Source: Candidatus Methylophosphatis roskildensis
GTDB lineage: Bacteria > Pseudomonadota > Gammaproteobacteria > Burkholderiales > Rhodocyclaceae
Assembly: GCA_016708905.1 (NCBI GenBank)
Contig: JADJEV010000003.1
Location: 248,001 to 312,000 of the forward strand
Length of the DNA: 64,000 nucleotides
Direction of reading: 5' to 3'
Shown: one piece after another, positions 1 through 8,607 of the stretch
How the letters are laid out: every line of letters begins with the position of its first letter
Position numbering within the stretch: position 1 is the stretch's first letter
Notes under the pieces: generated by a model
The model's input: only the letters and a program-made list of their open reading frames with translations
Told to the model about the DNA's origin: nothing
Databases searched by the model: none
Translations under genes and position numbers: made by a program

Positions 1-2
1 AC

Positions 3-164
3 GAGGCCGTGGCGGTGCTGGTCCACAACAAGCCATGTGCCTACCTGGTGCCGGCGGCCACCTATCGACGCCTGCTGGAGCGGCTCGAAGACATGGAGTT
101 GGCGGAGTTGGTGCGTACGCGCGCCAAAGAGCGCAAGGTCAAGGTCACGCTCGATGACCTATGA
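3..164 (+). CDS. Type II antitoxin, Phd/RelB-like (5' partial)
   Basis: The reading frame is open from the window edge and ends with TGA at 162-164. The visible 53 residues contain the hydrophobic strand VAVLVHNKPCAYLVPA, a helix rich in Leu and Glu (YRRLLERLEDMELAEL) and a basic tail, as in Phd/YefM/RelB-type antitoxins. The N-terminal DNA-binding part lies outside the window. The RelE-like gene begins inside its 3' end with an 11-base overlap, the usual antitoxin-first arrangement. Family membership is inferred from this context and the tail. Confidence 0.7.
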   Translation, partial: EAVAVLVHNKPCAYLVPAATYRRLLERLEDMELAELVRTRAKERKVKVTLDDL

Positions 165-444
165 ACTCGCGTTCGTCGAATCGGCGCTGAAGGAATGGCG
201 CAAGCTCGCGCCGCAAATCCGTGAACAATTCAAGGCCCGGCTGCGCGAGCGCCTCGAGCGACCTCACGTTCCCTCGGCGCGCCTGCACGGCCTGCCGGAC
301 TGCTACAAGATCAAGCTGCGCTCGGTGGGCTACCGCCTGGTCTACCAGGTCGACGAGAAGATCGTGCTGGTGACCGTAGTCGCCGTCGGCAGGCGCGACA
401 AGGGACTGGTGTATCTCGCTGCGGCAAACAGGACGAAAGAGTAA
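154..444 (+). CDS. RelE/ParE-superfamily toxin
   Basis: This 96-residue protein has the RelE fold pattern: an N-terminal strand (MTYELAFVESALKEW), a helical pair with KLAPQIREQFKARL, then the strand set HGLPDCYKIKLRSVGYRLVYQV and a C-terminal VVAVGRRDKGLVY. The Arg and Lys positions of that C-terminal part are those expected of mRNA-cleaving RelE toxins. The ATG at 154 overlaps the antitoxin stop region and matches the family N-terminus. RelE toxins cut mRNA in the ribosomal A site, whereas ParE relatives poison gyrase. The sequence resembles RelE more closely. Confidence 0.85.
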   Translation: MTYELAFVESALKEWRKLAPQIREQFKARLRERLERPHVPSARLHGLPDCYKIKLRSVGYRLVYQVDEKIVLVTVVAVGRRDKGLVYLAAANRTKE

Positions 445-474
445 GCTTGCGCGGATCGCACGATCGCCTATTCA

Positions 475-654
475 GCTTGGTGGACCCCAGCCGAGGTGGA
501 AGCTCAGCAGATCCTCGACCGTGATCGGTCGTTCGGCGGGCACGGTGTCGTCGACGGGGCCATCCAGACGGCGCAGCATGCGGCGGTCGGGGAGTTCGGG
601 CAACAGTCGATCGACCGATTCGTCCAGGCGCAACTTGCCGTATTCGATCACCCC
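475..654 (-). pseudogene. Serine beta-lactamase-family hydrolase remnant
   Basis: The minus strand encodes GKLRLDESVDRLLPELPD followed by RRMLRRLDGPVDDTVPAERPIT and then VEDLLSFHLG. This is the segment just after the SxxK helix in class C beta-lactamase-like esterases. The upstream part of the family match (about AINMIAEG) sits in another minus-strand frame near 650-690, so the gene is frameshifted as well as truncated on both sides. Neither the SxxK serine nor the YxN motif is present. It is a dead fragment between two toxin-antitoxin modules. Confidence 0.7.
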
Positions 655-677
655 TCGGCGATCATGTTGATTGCACC

Positions 678-1010
678 GTGATTCACCATACGCTGGCCGC
701 CATGGACCAGATGGGGCTCGACGACGCCCAGAAGCTGGCCCTGTTGGGTTTGTCCGCGGGCGCTCGATCGACACTGCACCGCTACCGCACCGGGCAGAGC
801 GTGCCCGAAGCGGCAGACCAGATGGAGCGCTGCGCCAACATACTGCGCATCGCCGCCGCGCTCAATCATCTGTTTCCGGAGGGGGCGGGCTGCTGGCTGC
901 AATCCAAGCCGCCCGGCTTCGCCGGCAGGAGCATCCTTGCCACCATGCTGACAAGCTTCGAAAGGCTCACGCGCACGCTGGGCCTGATCGAAGCCGAGTT
1001 GCAGCGTTGA
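678..1010 (+). CDS. Xre/MbcA/ParS-type antitoxin of a RES toxin
   Basis: The product has 110 residues. An N-terminal helix-turn-helix-like part (KLALLGLSAGARSTLHRYRTGQ) is followed by the MbcA/ParS C-terminal toxin-binding part (RCANILRIAAALNHLFP, then the WLQSKPPGFAGRSIL region), which is diagnostic of antitoxins to RES-domain toxins. The start is taken as GTG 678; ATG 702 is an alternative and neither has a convincing ribosome-binding site. The stop overlaps the toxin start in the string TTGA. The protein is expected to neutralise the RES toxin and repress the operon. Confidence 0.8.
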   Translation: MIHHTLAAMDQMGLDDAQKLALLGLSAGARSTLHRYRTGQSVPEAADQMERCANILRIAAALNHLFPEGAGCWLQSKPPGFAGRSILATMLTSFERLTRTLGLIEAELQR

Positions 1011-1744
1011 GCGCGTCCGCCGCGCTTGCCTTGCTCAAGCGCCTTGCCGCGGTCAAGGCGACTGTGTGGCGCATGGTTCCGCGCCCGTCGAAGTTGGCAC
1101 TGCTCTTCGCGCCCGGTCGTCCTGAAGCCGAAGCCGACACGGTCCTGGAAATCATGCGCGCGATCGGCCCGCTGCCCTATTTTGTGTCCGGCGCGGCGGG
1201 TGCGGTGCGCGACCAGGTCATTGGGTTCCCGCTCGCCAATCCCGTCCCCGGGCGCTTCAATGACGCCGACGCTGGCTTCGGGCTGTGGTACGCGGCGTTC
1301 GAGCCGCGCACGGCGCTGGCGGAGTTCGCCTGGCATTACCGGCGCAGGAAACTGCTCGCCGGCCTCGATCCCGAAACGGCCGAACCGGAAATCCGGCTGC
1401 TATGGTCGGTACCGGTCGTGGGGGAACTCGTGGCCGACCTGATCGACGCGGCCCGCAACGAGCCGCGGCTGACCGCCGATGACTACGGCTTTTGCCAGGG
1501 CGTCGGGCGCCTGGTGCAGCGCCACCTGCGGGGCGGGCTGCGCTATCGGTCGGCGCGGGCTCCTGGGGGCCGCAACCTCGCGCTGATGCGCGAGAGCTTC
1601 ATCGGCGAGCCGCGGCCCGAGGGCGAGTTCTCCTTCACGCTGGCGGGCCGGCACGAGGTCGGCGTCGGTCCGATTCAGGCGGCCCAAGCGGGATCAGTCC
1701 GTCCGCGCGAGTCGAAATTCAGATTCCGGCAAGAGCCGGCATAG
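1007..1744 (+). CDS. RES-domain toxin
   Basis: The product is about 245 residues from a TTG start at 1007 that overlaps the antitoxin stop by four bases. It shows the three family hallmarks: Arg in VPGRFNDAD, Glu in TALAEFAWHYRR and Ser in LRYRSARAPGGRNLA. RES toxins such as MbcT and ParT degrade NAD+ or transfer ADP-ribose. The last 25 or so residues (after AGRHEVGVGPIQ) are low in hydrophobics and may be an unrelated extension. The frame remains open upstream of 1007, but that part only shadows the antitoxin gene. Confidence 0.82.
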   Translation: MSASAALALLKRLAAVKATVWRMVPRPSKLALLFAPGRPEAEADTVLEIMRAIGPLPYFVSGAAGAVRDQVIGFPLANPVPGRFNDADAGFGLWYAAFEPRTALAEFAWHYRRRKLLAGLDPETAEPEIRLLWSVPVVGELVADLIDAARNEPRLTADDYGFCQGVGRLVQRHLRGGLRYRSARAPGGRNLALMRESFIGEPRPEGEFSFTLAGRHEVGVGPIQAAQAGSVRPRESKFRFRQEPA

Positions 1745-1859
1745 GGCCACCAAAGGCGGACAGCCGCCTCGACGCGTTGCGTGGGCTTGAAGCGCTTGAT
1801 GACAAACGGTAGCTCGGCCGAACGAAACGCCGAACGACCTGGAAGGCAGGAACCTCTCG

Positions 1860-2693
1860 TTACGCCCGCGATGCGCGACGCGGCAGCGGCAGGTGGATCA
1901 GACCGATGCTCAGCCAGACCGCCACGCTGAAGTACAGCGACATCCACACGACCTCGGTCTTCCAGTCGTCCCATCGATGCGAGACGACCCAGCGCGCCGA
2001 GGCGTCGATCAGTCCCTGGGGGATGCTCAGGTATTGACGTCCGATTGCCTCGTCTGCCACCCAGCGCGCCCAGTACATCGGCACGTCGACCCCGAACATG
2101 AAGAACACGTAGGCTACGCCGGCCAGGCAGCAGCCGGCCAACAGTGGTCGAATATCGCGTCCGCAGCGTGGCCAGATGAACATCAGGCTCGCAACGAACA
2201 ATGCTGCGCACAAGCCCCATATCGACTCCTCGATGACGTGGCCGAGATTCGACATGGTCAGCACGGCATGCCAGGAGCACAACTCGGCCACCGCGATCAG
2301 CGGGACCGCGATTCGGGAGACCACCATGCCGGGCGTACTGTCGGTAGCCTGCGCGGCTCCACGCAGCAGCAAGGCCCATTGCGTGACGAAACACAACTCG
2401 GCGATCGTGGCGACCGAGCGCCCGACAATCACGCTCGACAGCCATGAGTCGACCAGGCACAGCCTCTGCACGTCATAGACCGGCAGCGCCGAGCGGTATG
2501 CGCAACCGGCTACGTAACCCGCCGACAGCAGCAACTGCAGCCGCCTGGAGTTCCACGCTTCGTGATGAAGCGCATCCCGGCTGTGTCGCAGCACCATTGC
2601 CGAGGCTACCCAGGCCAGCACATTGAGTGCGCTGACCGCACAAAGAAAGGCCCACCAACTCATCGTATCGGCTGCCACGATGAGGTCATCCAT
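1860..2693 (-). CDS. Polytopic membrane protein of unknown function
   Basis: The product has 277 residues and I do not recognise the family. Hydrophobic stretches suggest about six or seven membrane helices, for example WWAFLCAVSALNVLAWVASA, LCFVTQWALLLRG, LLAGCCLAGVAYVFFMFGV and WMSLYFSVAVWLSIGLIHL, with a basic C-terminus. The gene is transcribed toward the RES module and lies 46 bases downstream of the H1-like gene on the same strand. No catalytic motif is apparent. That it is a real gene rests on its length, coherent hydrophobic pattern and codon use. Confidence 0.7.
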   Translation of the reverse strand: MDDLIVAADTMSWWAFLCAVSALNVLAWVASAMVLRHSRDALHHEAWNSRRLQLLLSAGYVAGCAYRSALPVYDVQRLCLVDSWLSSVIVGRSVATIAELCFVTQWALLLRGAAQATDSTPGMVVSRIAVPLIAVAELCSWHAVLTMSNLGHVIEESIWGLCAALFVASLMFIWPRCGRDIRPLLAGCCLAGVAYVFFMFGVDVPMYWARWVADEAIGRQYLSIPQGLIDASARWVVSHRWDDWKTEVVWMSLYFSVAVWLSIGLIHLPLPRRASRA

Positions 2694-2739
2694 GCATCAT
2701 AGGGAGCCGCGGCTGCGAGCGACGGGCGCTCCGGCGGGC

Positions 2740-3225
2740 TCAGTGCCCCTGCTTGGGCCGGCCGATCTTCACCGGCTCGAGCTTGTTGAGGGTGGCAACG
2801 AGGGCCTTGCTGTCCAGCGCGGCCAGGGCGCGCAGCCCGGCGCGCAGCAGCTCGCTCTTTTTTGCCTCGCGCCGCGCTTCCAGCGCCCTCGATTTGAGGG
2901 TGGCAATCAGGGCGAAGTCAGTCTCGGGCATCGTGAAGCCGTCACGCACGAGTCGCGCACGCACCTTGGGCGGCTTCTTCTGCGCCTTCTCGGGTTTGGC
3001 TCGCTTGTCCAACCCGGGGCGCTCCTCACCCTTTGTGGGCTTCGATGTCTTGCCCGCCGCGGCCGGTGGCTTGGGGGATTGCGCGCGCGTCACCTTCGCT
3101 TTGGGGCTTGACGCTTTCGCTGGACGGGTCGCAGCGGCAGCCTTGGCGGGGGCGTCGACAGAAGAGCCAGCACCGGCCGGCAGCTTGCCGCTGGAAGAAC
3201 GGATGATCGGTTTTCGGGTAAGCAT
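2740..3225 (-). CDS. Histone H1-like basic protein with RHH-like C-terminus
   Basis: This is a 161-residue, strongly basic protein. Residues 1-90 are low complexity and rich in Lys, Ala and Pro, like histone H1 or AlgP tails. Residues 91-161 form a conserved-looking domain (RDGFTMPETDFALIATLK, then KKSELLRAGLRALAALD) that resembles small ribbon-helix-helix proteins common in betaproteobacteria. A nucleoid-associated or DNA-binding role is inferred. Downstream on the same strand is the unknown membrane protein. Confidence 0.65.
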   Translation of the reverse strand: MLTRKPIIRSSSGKLPAGAGSSVDAPAKAAAATRPAKASSPKAKVTRAQSPKPPAAAGKTSKPTKGEERPGLDKRAKPEKAQKKPPKVRARLVRDGFTMPETDFALIATLKSRALEARREAKKSELLRAGLRALAALDSKALVATLNKLEPVKIGRPKQGH

Positions 3226-3388
3226 GGCACCGCCAAGTGAGTTAACTGTATAAACAGTTTAACCACTTATTGGCCCGCCGTGCAAGATCTCGCTACCATG
3301 CCCGAACGAGATTCGCCAACCGATCCGCAGGCAGGTTGCGCGACCCCTGCAGGCTGCTACGAGGCGGGGCCCGCTTCGCCCGGAATCG

Positions 3389-5371
3389 TCACTCGACGGG
3401 TCCGGACGCTTCCCTGGTTATGACAGTGTCTGCGCTTGCCGCCCTGGCCGACCATGCGCTGAGCGCCCGCAACAGGGGTCGCTTCTTGATCTGATGCGAC
3501 TGCATGCGGCGCAGGATGTCGTCGAGGGTGCGCATGGCGTCGGTGATGTGGGGGCCTTTGTTGAGCATGACGCATTCCGCCCGCTCACCCATGGCCGCAT
3601 CGGTAATTTCCGCGCGAGAGGGTAGTCCGGTCTTTGCCAGGGTTTCGAGCACCTGGGTCGCCCAGATCACCGGCATGTGAGCCGCCTCCGCCGCCCAGAG
3701 TATTTCCTCCTGGACCTCGGCCAGTCGCTCGTAGCCACATTCCACGGCCAGATCGCCGCGGGCAATCATGACGCCGGCCGCCTTGCCAACCATTGCGGAG
3801 AAAAGCAACTCCGGCAGATTCTCGAAGCCGCGGCGCGTCTCGATCTTCAGCACGATTCCAAGATCCGGTGCACCCAGCGCGCGCAGGTGCTCGCGCAGGA
3901 TCTCGACGTCGCTGGCACTGTGAACGAATGACAGTCCGACCAGATCGGCCTCCTTGGCGACTACCGCAAGATCCGCGATGTCCTTTTCCGTCAATGCCGG
4001 CAACTCGAGACGGCTGTCAGGCAGATTGATGCCCTTGTCGCCCGCGAGCTTCTCGCCGTTCTCGCGAGCATGGGTGATCTCGACCTCCAGCCATGCCCGA
4101 TCCACGTGGCGGATCACGCCGCCGAGTCGACCATCGTCGAACCAGATCCGCTCCCCGACCGAGACCTGCCCGAAAACCTCCGGCAGGGTGCAGGCGATCG
4201 CGGGAACCGGCTCCCGCCATTGCTTCCCCCGCTTGTTCGGGACGGGGACGCTGTTCCCTTCTCGAGACAGGCGCAGGGTGCTGCCTTGCTTGAGGGACAG
4301 GAACCCGGGCCGGGTCGGCAGATCCGTGAGCCCGGTAGTCCGGGCACCGGCACCCTTGCGCCGTCGTTTCAACCGCGTTTCAGGTAGCAGGTAGACTGTT
4401 CGCTCGCATTCCGCCAGTGCGCCCTCTGCGTCCCGATGGATGACGAGGAGGCTGCGCCTGGCTCCGCGCGCATCGGTCAGATCGAGGTAATCGCCGGGTG
4501 CGATTGCGGCCAGCCAGTCGGTGTCTACGCCGACATATGCTGTGGCCCCGACTACCGGCATCGTCGCCCCGGCCGCCCGCATGCCGATTCGGCCCGGCAC
4601 CAGTATGCGACCGAGTTCATCCCGCTGAGGGCGCAGCTTGAGCACTGCCGGTCCGGCCGGGATGAAACCCGTACGCAGTTTCGGCCCGCCCAGGTCCATC
4701 ATTATCCGCACCGGCCTTCCCACAGCCTTCGCTGCCCTGCGGACGTTGGCTGCCATCGCTTTCCACTCCGAAGGTCCATCATGAGCGCAATTGATGCGCG
4801 CGATGTCCATGCCGGACACCGTCAATCCCCGTACCAGGCCGAAATCCACTGCGGCCTCCGACGGCAGGGTGACCATGATCCGGACGGTCCTTCCTGCGGG
4901 TGGCGTGCCGAGTAGTTCGGCGGTGTGCCGCTCGAGCAGCTTTCCGCTGCGCTCGATGCCGACTACCGGATTCTGAAAACCGGTCTGCCAGGGCTGCCCG
5001 GTCAATCGATGCAGGATGCTCAGCACTTTGTCGAGATTGGCCAGGACGTTGGATTCGGCGCCGCCGAGGGAGGAGACGCCAACCTGCGCCAGGTTTTCCT
5101 GAAGAGGACGCCGGTCACCCTTTCGCAGCGCCAGGTAATGCGCGAGATTGCGCGCGCTCGCCCGGAAACCGGGATCGACGCGATTCAGCCAGGGCGCCAG
5201 TGTTCCCTCGTGCGCCAGCATGGCCTCGCGCAATGATCGGAGCTCGTCGATGAGAGAATTGCACAACTCGTCATCCCAGGCAACGCTCTGCCGCGTGCGG
5301 CGGTTTCGCCGCAACGGCTTTTTCGTGAGGCTTGGAGTTTCATCGACTGTCGATTGCATCGTTCCATTCAT
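3389..5371 (-). CDS. Pyruvate kinase-like protein with N-terminal extension
   Basis: The 660-residue protein has a pyruvate kinase barrel from about residue 162 (VRIMVTLPSEAAVDFGLVRG) with LGGPKLRTG near 225, LKIETRRGFENL near 509, MIARGDLAVE near 534 and WATQVLETLAKTGLPSRAEI near 568. It is atypical in three ways. About 160 residues precede the barrel, the B-domain region (250-450) is enlarged, and the chain ends soon after the barrel, so the usual C-terminal allosteric domain is missing. It may catalyse PEP + ADP to pyruvate + ATP, or have diverged. It is not the standard pykA type. Confidence 0.8.
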   Translation of the reverse strand: MNGTMQSTVDETPSLTKKPLRRNRRTRQSVAWDDELCNSLIDELRSLREAMLAHEGTLAPWLNRVDPGFRASARNLAHYLALRKGDRRPLQENLAQVGVSSLGGAESNVLANLDKVLSILHRLTGQPWQTGFQNPVVGIERSGKLLERHTAELLGTPPAGRTVRIMVTLPSEAAVDFGLVRGLTVSGMDIARINCAHDGPSEWKAMAANVRRAAKAVGRPVRIMMDLGGPKLRTGFIPAGPAVLKLRPQRDELGRILVPGRIGMRAAGATMPVVGATAYVGVDTDWLAAIAPGDYLDLTDARGARRSLLVIHRDAEGALAECERTVYLLPETRLKRRRKGAGARTTGLTDLPTRPGFLSLKQGSTLRLSREGNSVPVPNKRGKQWREPVPAIACTLPEVFGQVSVGERIWFDDGRLGGVIRHVDRAWLEVEITHARENGEKLAGDKGINLPDSRLELPALTEKDIADLAVVAKEADLVGLSFVHSASDVEILREHLRALGAPDLGIVLKIETRRGFENLPELLFSAMVGKAAGVMIARGDLAVECGYERLAEVQEEILWAAEAAHMPVIWATQVLETLAKTGLPSRAEITDAAMGERAECVMLNKGPHITDAMRTLDDILRRMQSHQIKKRPLLRALSAWSARAASADTVITREASGPVE

Positions 5372-5489
5372 GCGCGAAATTCCTGTCAGCGATCATCGCA
5401 TTGTTTTCCCGTTCTGTTTGAAGCCAATCGTCGAGGGTGGGTTCCCCGGCTAATCCCCAACGTTCGGCGATGCAACAGACGAAGGGCAT
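5340..5489 (-). CDS. Possible small protein, weakly DUF2934-like
   Basis: A 49-residue reading frame carries IAERWGLAGEPTLDDWLQTE, which resembles the C-terminal half of DUF2934 (pattern ...DDWLxAE). The N-terminal half of that domain is missing. The frame overlaps the start of the pyruvate kinase-like gene by 32 bases. It could be a short real gene, a remnant or chance. Confidence 0.25.
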   Translation of the reverse strand: MPFVCCIAERWGLAGEPTLDDWLQTERENNAMIADRNFAHEWNDAIDSR

Positions 5490-5735
5490 TCTGCGTGCCG
5501 GTAATGGTCGCCGACATCGGAAGGTCAGTCGAACCCACCCGCTCGCAAGAAGGCGTCCTGCGCGGCAGGATTCATACGGCGAAGCGGTTCTCGTGAAACA
5601 ACTCTCCGATGCTACGCTGCATCCATTACAGAAATGTTGCCGGACAGTGGTTCCCGCGCTCGACCTGGCAACCTGCCGGCCCGCCGCGCCGTGTTGCCCT
5701 GCGAGGCGCATGCTTAGGCGCTCTTCGGGCAGGCA

Positions 5736-5811
5736 TGCCCGGGAGCCGCATGGACATTTGTCCGCAGGCATGCTTGCCACAAGACGACCTATCCATGCGG
5801 CTTCCCGGGCA
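5736..5811. repeat. Palindromic repeat, copy A
   Basis: TGCCCGGGAGCCGCATGGA at 5736-5754 pairs with TCCATGCGGCTTCCCGGGCA at 5792-5811, a near-perfect 19-bp inverted repeat with one inserted base and a 37-base loop. The inner ends GCCGCATGGAC and TATCCATGCGG recur at 57565-57664 and 59306-59405, and TATCCATGCG recurs at 52690-52740. It is an intergenic member of a dispersed family. Confidence 0.75.
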
Positions 5812-5962
5812 GCGCCATGGGAAGCCCATCCGACAAGCTCGGCTCAGCCGATCGGCGCACCGGATCAAACTCCTCGACTCGAGCGCAGACCTGCCTGCCC
5901 AAAATTCGGGCTGCAGCGTAACTCTCTGCTTTGACCGGAGTTTTCCGTTGGATCGCCGAAGC

Positions 5963-5984
5963 TATCCACAGAAAATGTGGATAA
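5963..5984. promoter_or_regulatory. Inverted pair of DnaA-box-like sequences
   Basis: TATCCACA (5963-5970), a five-base spacer GAAAA, then TGTGGATAA (5976-5984). The right arm read on the minus strand is TTATCCACA, an exact consensus DnaA box. The left arm differs at one position. The site lies in the long gap before eutB. No AT-rich unwinding element or cluster of further boxes was seen, so an origin is not supported. Confidence 0.45.
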
Positions 5985-6211
5985 CTGCAATACCGTTGAC
6001 CACGAACTGCAGCAAATCCGTAACACGCGTGGATCCTCTGGCTGGCTAGCCGCGCATGGGCGGCGCACCATCAAACCGCTGTAATCTTCGAGCTGGACAA
6101 TTCGCGGCCAGGCGGAGGTTGCCCGAAAGGTTTCCGGGAATCCAAGGCGGGACGAAGCGGCGATCTCTGACGTTCAGTCTGCGGCAACCAGCCATGCCGC
6201 GCGTTGAGCGA

Positions 6212-6229
6212 ACAGGCCGGGATGCCTGT
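6212..6229 (+). other. Leader hairpin before eutB
   Basis: ACAGGC (6212-6217) and GCCTGT (6224-6229) form a six-pair stem with loop CGGGAT, 32 bases before the eutB start. A role in eutB expression is possible but nothing else supports it. Confidence 0.3.
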
Positions 6230-6260
6230 CCGCCCGGTCGTTCTTGCTCAGGACAACAAC

Positions 6261-7655
6261 ATGACGCGATTCAGCTACACCCTTGGCCAGCGCCGCTACG
6301 CGTTCGATGACCTGACGGCGCTGATGGCCAGGGCCAGTTCACCGAAGTCGGGCGACCAGTTGGCCGGCATCGCCGCCGGGAGCGACGAGGAGCGCGTCGC
6401 CGCACGCTACGCGCTGGCCGATCTGCCGCTGTCGAGCTTTCTCGACGAAGCGCTGATTCCCTACGAAGTCGACGAGGTAACCCGTCTGATACTCGACGGG
6501 CATGACCGCAACGCCTTCGCCGACATCGCGGCCTTCACGGTCGGCGAATTGCGCGACTGGCTGCTGTCCTACGAGACCGACGATGCTGCACTTGCGCGCG
6601 TGGCGGCGGGATTGACACCCGAGATGGCGGCGGCGGTGAGCAAGCTGATGCGTAACCAGGATCTGATCCTGGTGGCAAAGAAGCGCAGCGTCGTGGCGCG
6701 CTTTCGCAACACGCTCGGCCTGCCGGGCCGGCTCGCGATACGCCTGCAGCCCAATCATCCGGCCGACGATGCGCGCGGCATTGCGGCCGCCATGCTCGAC
6801 GGACTGCTCTACGGCGCCGGCGATGCCGTGATCGGCATCAATCCGGTGTCCGACAGCGTTTCCAAAATCATCGCTCTGCTCGAACTGGTGGACGAGGTGC
6901 GGCGGCGTTTCGACATCCCGACCCAGTCCTGCGTGCTCGGCCATGTCACCAGCACCATCGAGGCGATCGAGCGCGGTGCGCCGGTCGATCTGGTGTTCCA
7001 GTCGGTGGCCGGCAGCGAAGCAGCGAACCGCAGCTTCGGTATCGATCTCGCGCTGCTCGGCGAAGCGCGCGCGGCGGCCTTGTCGCTCGAGCGCGGCACG
7101 CTCGGCGACAATGTCATGTATTTCGAGACCGGCCAGGGCAGTGCGCTGTCCGCCAATGCCCATCATGGCGTGGATCAGCAGACATGCGAGGCGCGTGCCT
7201 ACGGCGTGGCGCGGCATTTCGCGCCGCTGCTGGTGAATACGGTGGTGGGCTTCATCGGCCCCGAATACCTGTACGACGGCAAGCAGATCACCCGCGCCGG
7301 CCTGGAAGACCATTTCTGCGGCAAGCTGCTGGGCCTGCCGATGGGTTGCGACGTGTGCTACACCAATCACGCAGAAGCCGACCAGGACGACATGGACAAT
7401 CTGATGACGCTTCTCGGCGTGGCGGGTTGCAACTACCTGATGGGCGTCCCGGGCGCCGACGACATCATGCTCAATTACCAGAGCACGTCCTTCCACGACG
7501 CGCTGTATCTGCGCCAGGTGCTGGGCCTGCGGCCGGCGCCGGAGTTCGAGTCCTGGCTCGAGAAGATGGGCGTGATGCAGGAGGGTCGGCGTCTGCTGCA
7601 CATCGACGAGCGTCACCCGCTGGTGACGGCGCAACTGCCGGCGGGGTTGCCATGA
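6261..7655 (+). CDS. eutB: Ethanolamine ammonia-lyase, large subunit
   Basis: The 464-residue protein matches EutB throughout: the N-terminal FSYTLGQRRYAFDDL, the barrel segments RLQPNHPADDARG, GINPVSDS and CVLGHVTSTIEAIERG, then YFETGQGSALSANAHHGVDQ and GCDVCYTNHAEADQDDMDNL. With EutC and adenosylcobalamin it converts ethanolamine to acetaldehyde and ammonia. ATG 6261 was chosen for its fit to the family N-terminus and an AGGAC-like site just upstream. The stop overlaps the eutC start in ATGA, so the subunits are translationally coupled. No microcompartment shell gene is nearby, as in many betaproteobacteria. Confidence 0.97.
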   Translation: MTRFSYTLGQRRYAFDDLTALMARASSPKSGDQLAGIAAGSDEERVAARYALADLPLSSFLDEALIPYEVDEVTRLILDGHDRNAFADIAAFTVGELRDWLLSYETDDAALARVAAGLTPEMAAAVSKLMRNQDLILVAKKRSVVARFRNTLGLPGRLAIRLQPNHPADDARGIAAAMLDGLLYGAGDAVIGINPVSDSVSKIIALLELVDEVRRRFDIPTQSCVLGHVTSTIEAIERGAPVDLVFQSVAGSEAANRSFGIDLALLGEARAAALSLERGTLGDNVMYFETGQGSALSANAHHGVDQQTCEARAYGVARHFAPLLVNTVVGFIGPEYLYDGKQITRAGLEDHFCGKLLGLPMGCDVCYTNHAEADQDDMDNLMTLLGVAGCNYLMGVPGADDIMLNYQSTSFHDALYLRQVLGLRPAPEFESWLEKMGVMQEGRRLLHIDERHPLVTAQLPAGLP

Positions 7656-8440
7656 CCGGCAAGGATATCGTTACCGCCAATCCGTGGCAGACGCTGCGGC
7701 GATTCACCAGCGCGCGCATTGCGCTCGGGTGTGCGGGCGGCAGTCTGCCGACGGCGCCGATGCTCGAGCTCCAGCTTGCCCATGCGCGCGCCCGCGATGC
7801 GGTGCATCTGCCGTTCGAGGCCGCGGCAATCCAGGCGCAACTGACCGCGATCGGGCTCGAAACATTGCGCGTTCACAGCGCCGCGCCGAACCGCGAAATC
7901 TACCTGCGGCGGCCCGATCTGGGGCGCAGGCTCGATGGCGCATCGCGCTCGCTGCTGGAGTCGTGCGCGGATCTTGCGGCGCAGGCCCATGATGCGGTGC
8001 TGGTGATCGCCGATGGCCTGTCGGCACTGGCTGCGCACCACCATGCCGCCGGCGTAGTGGCGCTGGCCCAGGCCGCGCTGGGGGAACGCGGCTGGCACGT
8101 TGCGCCGGTGGTCGTCGCGGAACAGAGTCGGGTGGCGCTGGGCGACGAGATCGGCGAACTGCTGCGGGCGGCGCAGGTGGCGATTCTGATCGGCGAGCGG
8201 CCCGGCCTGTCGTCTGCCGACAGTCTGGGCGTCTATCTGACCCATGCGCCGCGCGTCGGCCGCAGCGATGCCGAGCGGAACTGCATTTCCAACATCCGGC
8301 CCGATGGCGGCTTAAGCCATCTGCAGGCCGCCCACAAGCTGGTCTACCTGATGACCGAGGCGCGGCGGCGGCAGTTGACCGGCGTCGCGCTGAAGGATGC
8401 GAGCGATGACGTCGCGTTGTTGGTCCAGCGGTCCGGATGA
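7652..8440 (+). CDS. eutC: Ethanolamine ammonia-lyase, small subunit
   Basis: This 262-residue protein has the EutC signature regions TSARIALGCAGGSLPTAP, AHARARDAVHLPFEAAA, VIADGLSALAAHHHA, LIGERPGLSSADSLGVYLT and ERNCISNIRPDGGLSH. It forms the active complex with EutB and binds part of the cobalamin cofactor. It starts within the eutB stop codon. The products, acetaldehyde and ammonia, would supply carbon and nitrogen from ethanolamine released by phosphatidylethanolamine turnover. Confidence 0.96.
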   Translation: MTGKDIVTANPWQTLRRFTSARIALGCAGGSLPTAPMLELQLAHARARDAVHLPFEAAAIQAQLTAIGLETLRVHSAAPNREIYLRRPDLGRRLDGASRSLLESCADLAAQAHDAVLVIADGLSALAAHHHAAGVVALAQAALGERGWHVAPVVVAEQSRVALGDEIGELLRAAQVAILIGERPGLSSADSLGVYLTHAPRVGRSDAERNCISNIRPDGGLSHLQAAHKLVYLMTEARRRQLTGVALKDASDDVALLVQRSG

Positions 8441-8607
8441 GTTGAATGAATCCGCTGGCGAAACGGCCGCTGGTGTTTCGGCGGTCAAGGCCCGGCGGAC
8501 CGCAGGCGTGCTGCGGCGGACGGGTGGGCCTCGCCCGGGTATTCCAGAAGCTGCTGATTCCCCCTATGCTCGCATTGCGCAATGAGCATGCACCTACAGG
8601 AGTTCTG

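Larger units (their letters stand above)
5372..6260. other. 889-bp intergenic region upstream of eutB
   Basis: Apart from the doubtful 49-residue frame at 5340-5489, no convincing gene lies here on either strand. It contains a long inverted repeat (5736-5811), a paired DnaA-box-like palindrome (5963-5984) and a short hairpin in the eutB leader (6212-6229). No cobalamin-riboswitch core was recognised although eutB encodes a B12 enzyme. Confidence 0.6.

Noticed and set aside
5963..5984. Replication origin
   Set aside because: Only two DnaA boxes, no AT-rich element and no dnaA, dnaN or gidA nearby.
6045..6260. Possible cobalamin riboswitch before eutB
   Set aside because: Some G/C-rich stems exist, but the B12-box and core helices were not found.
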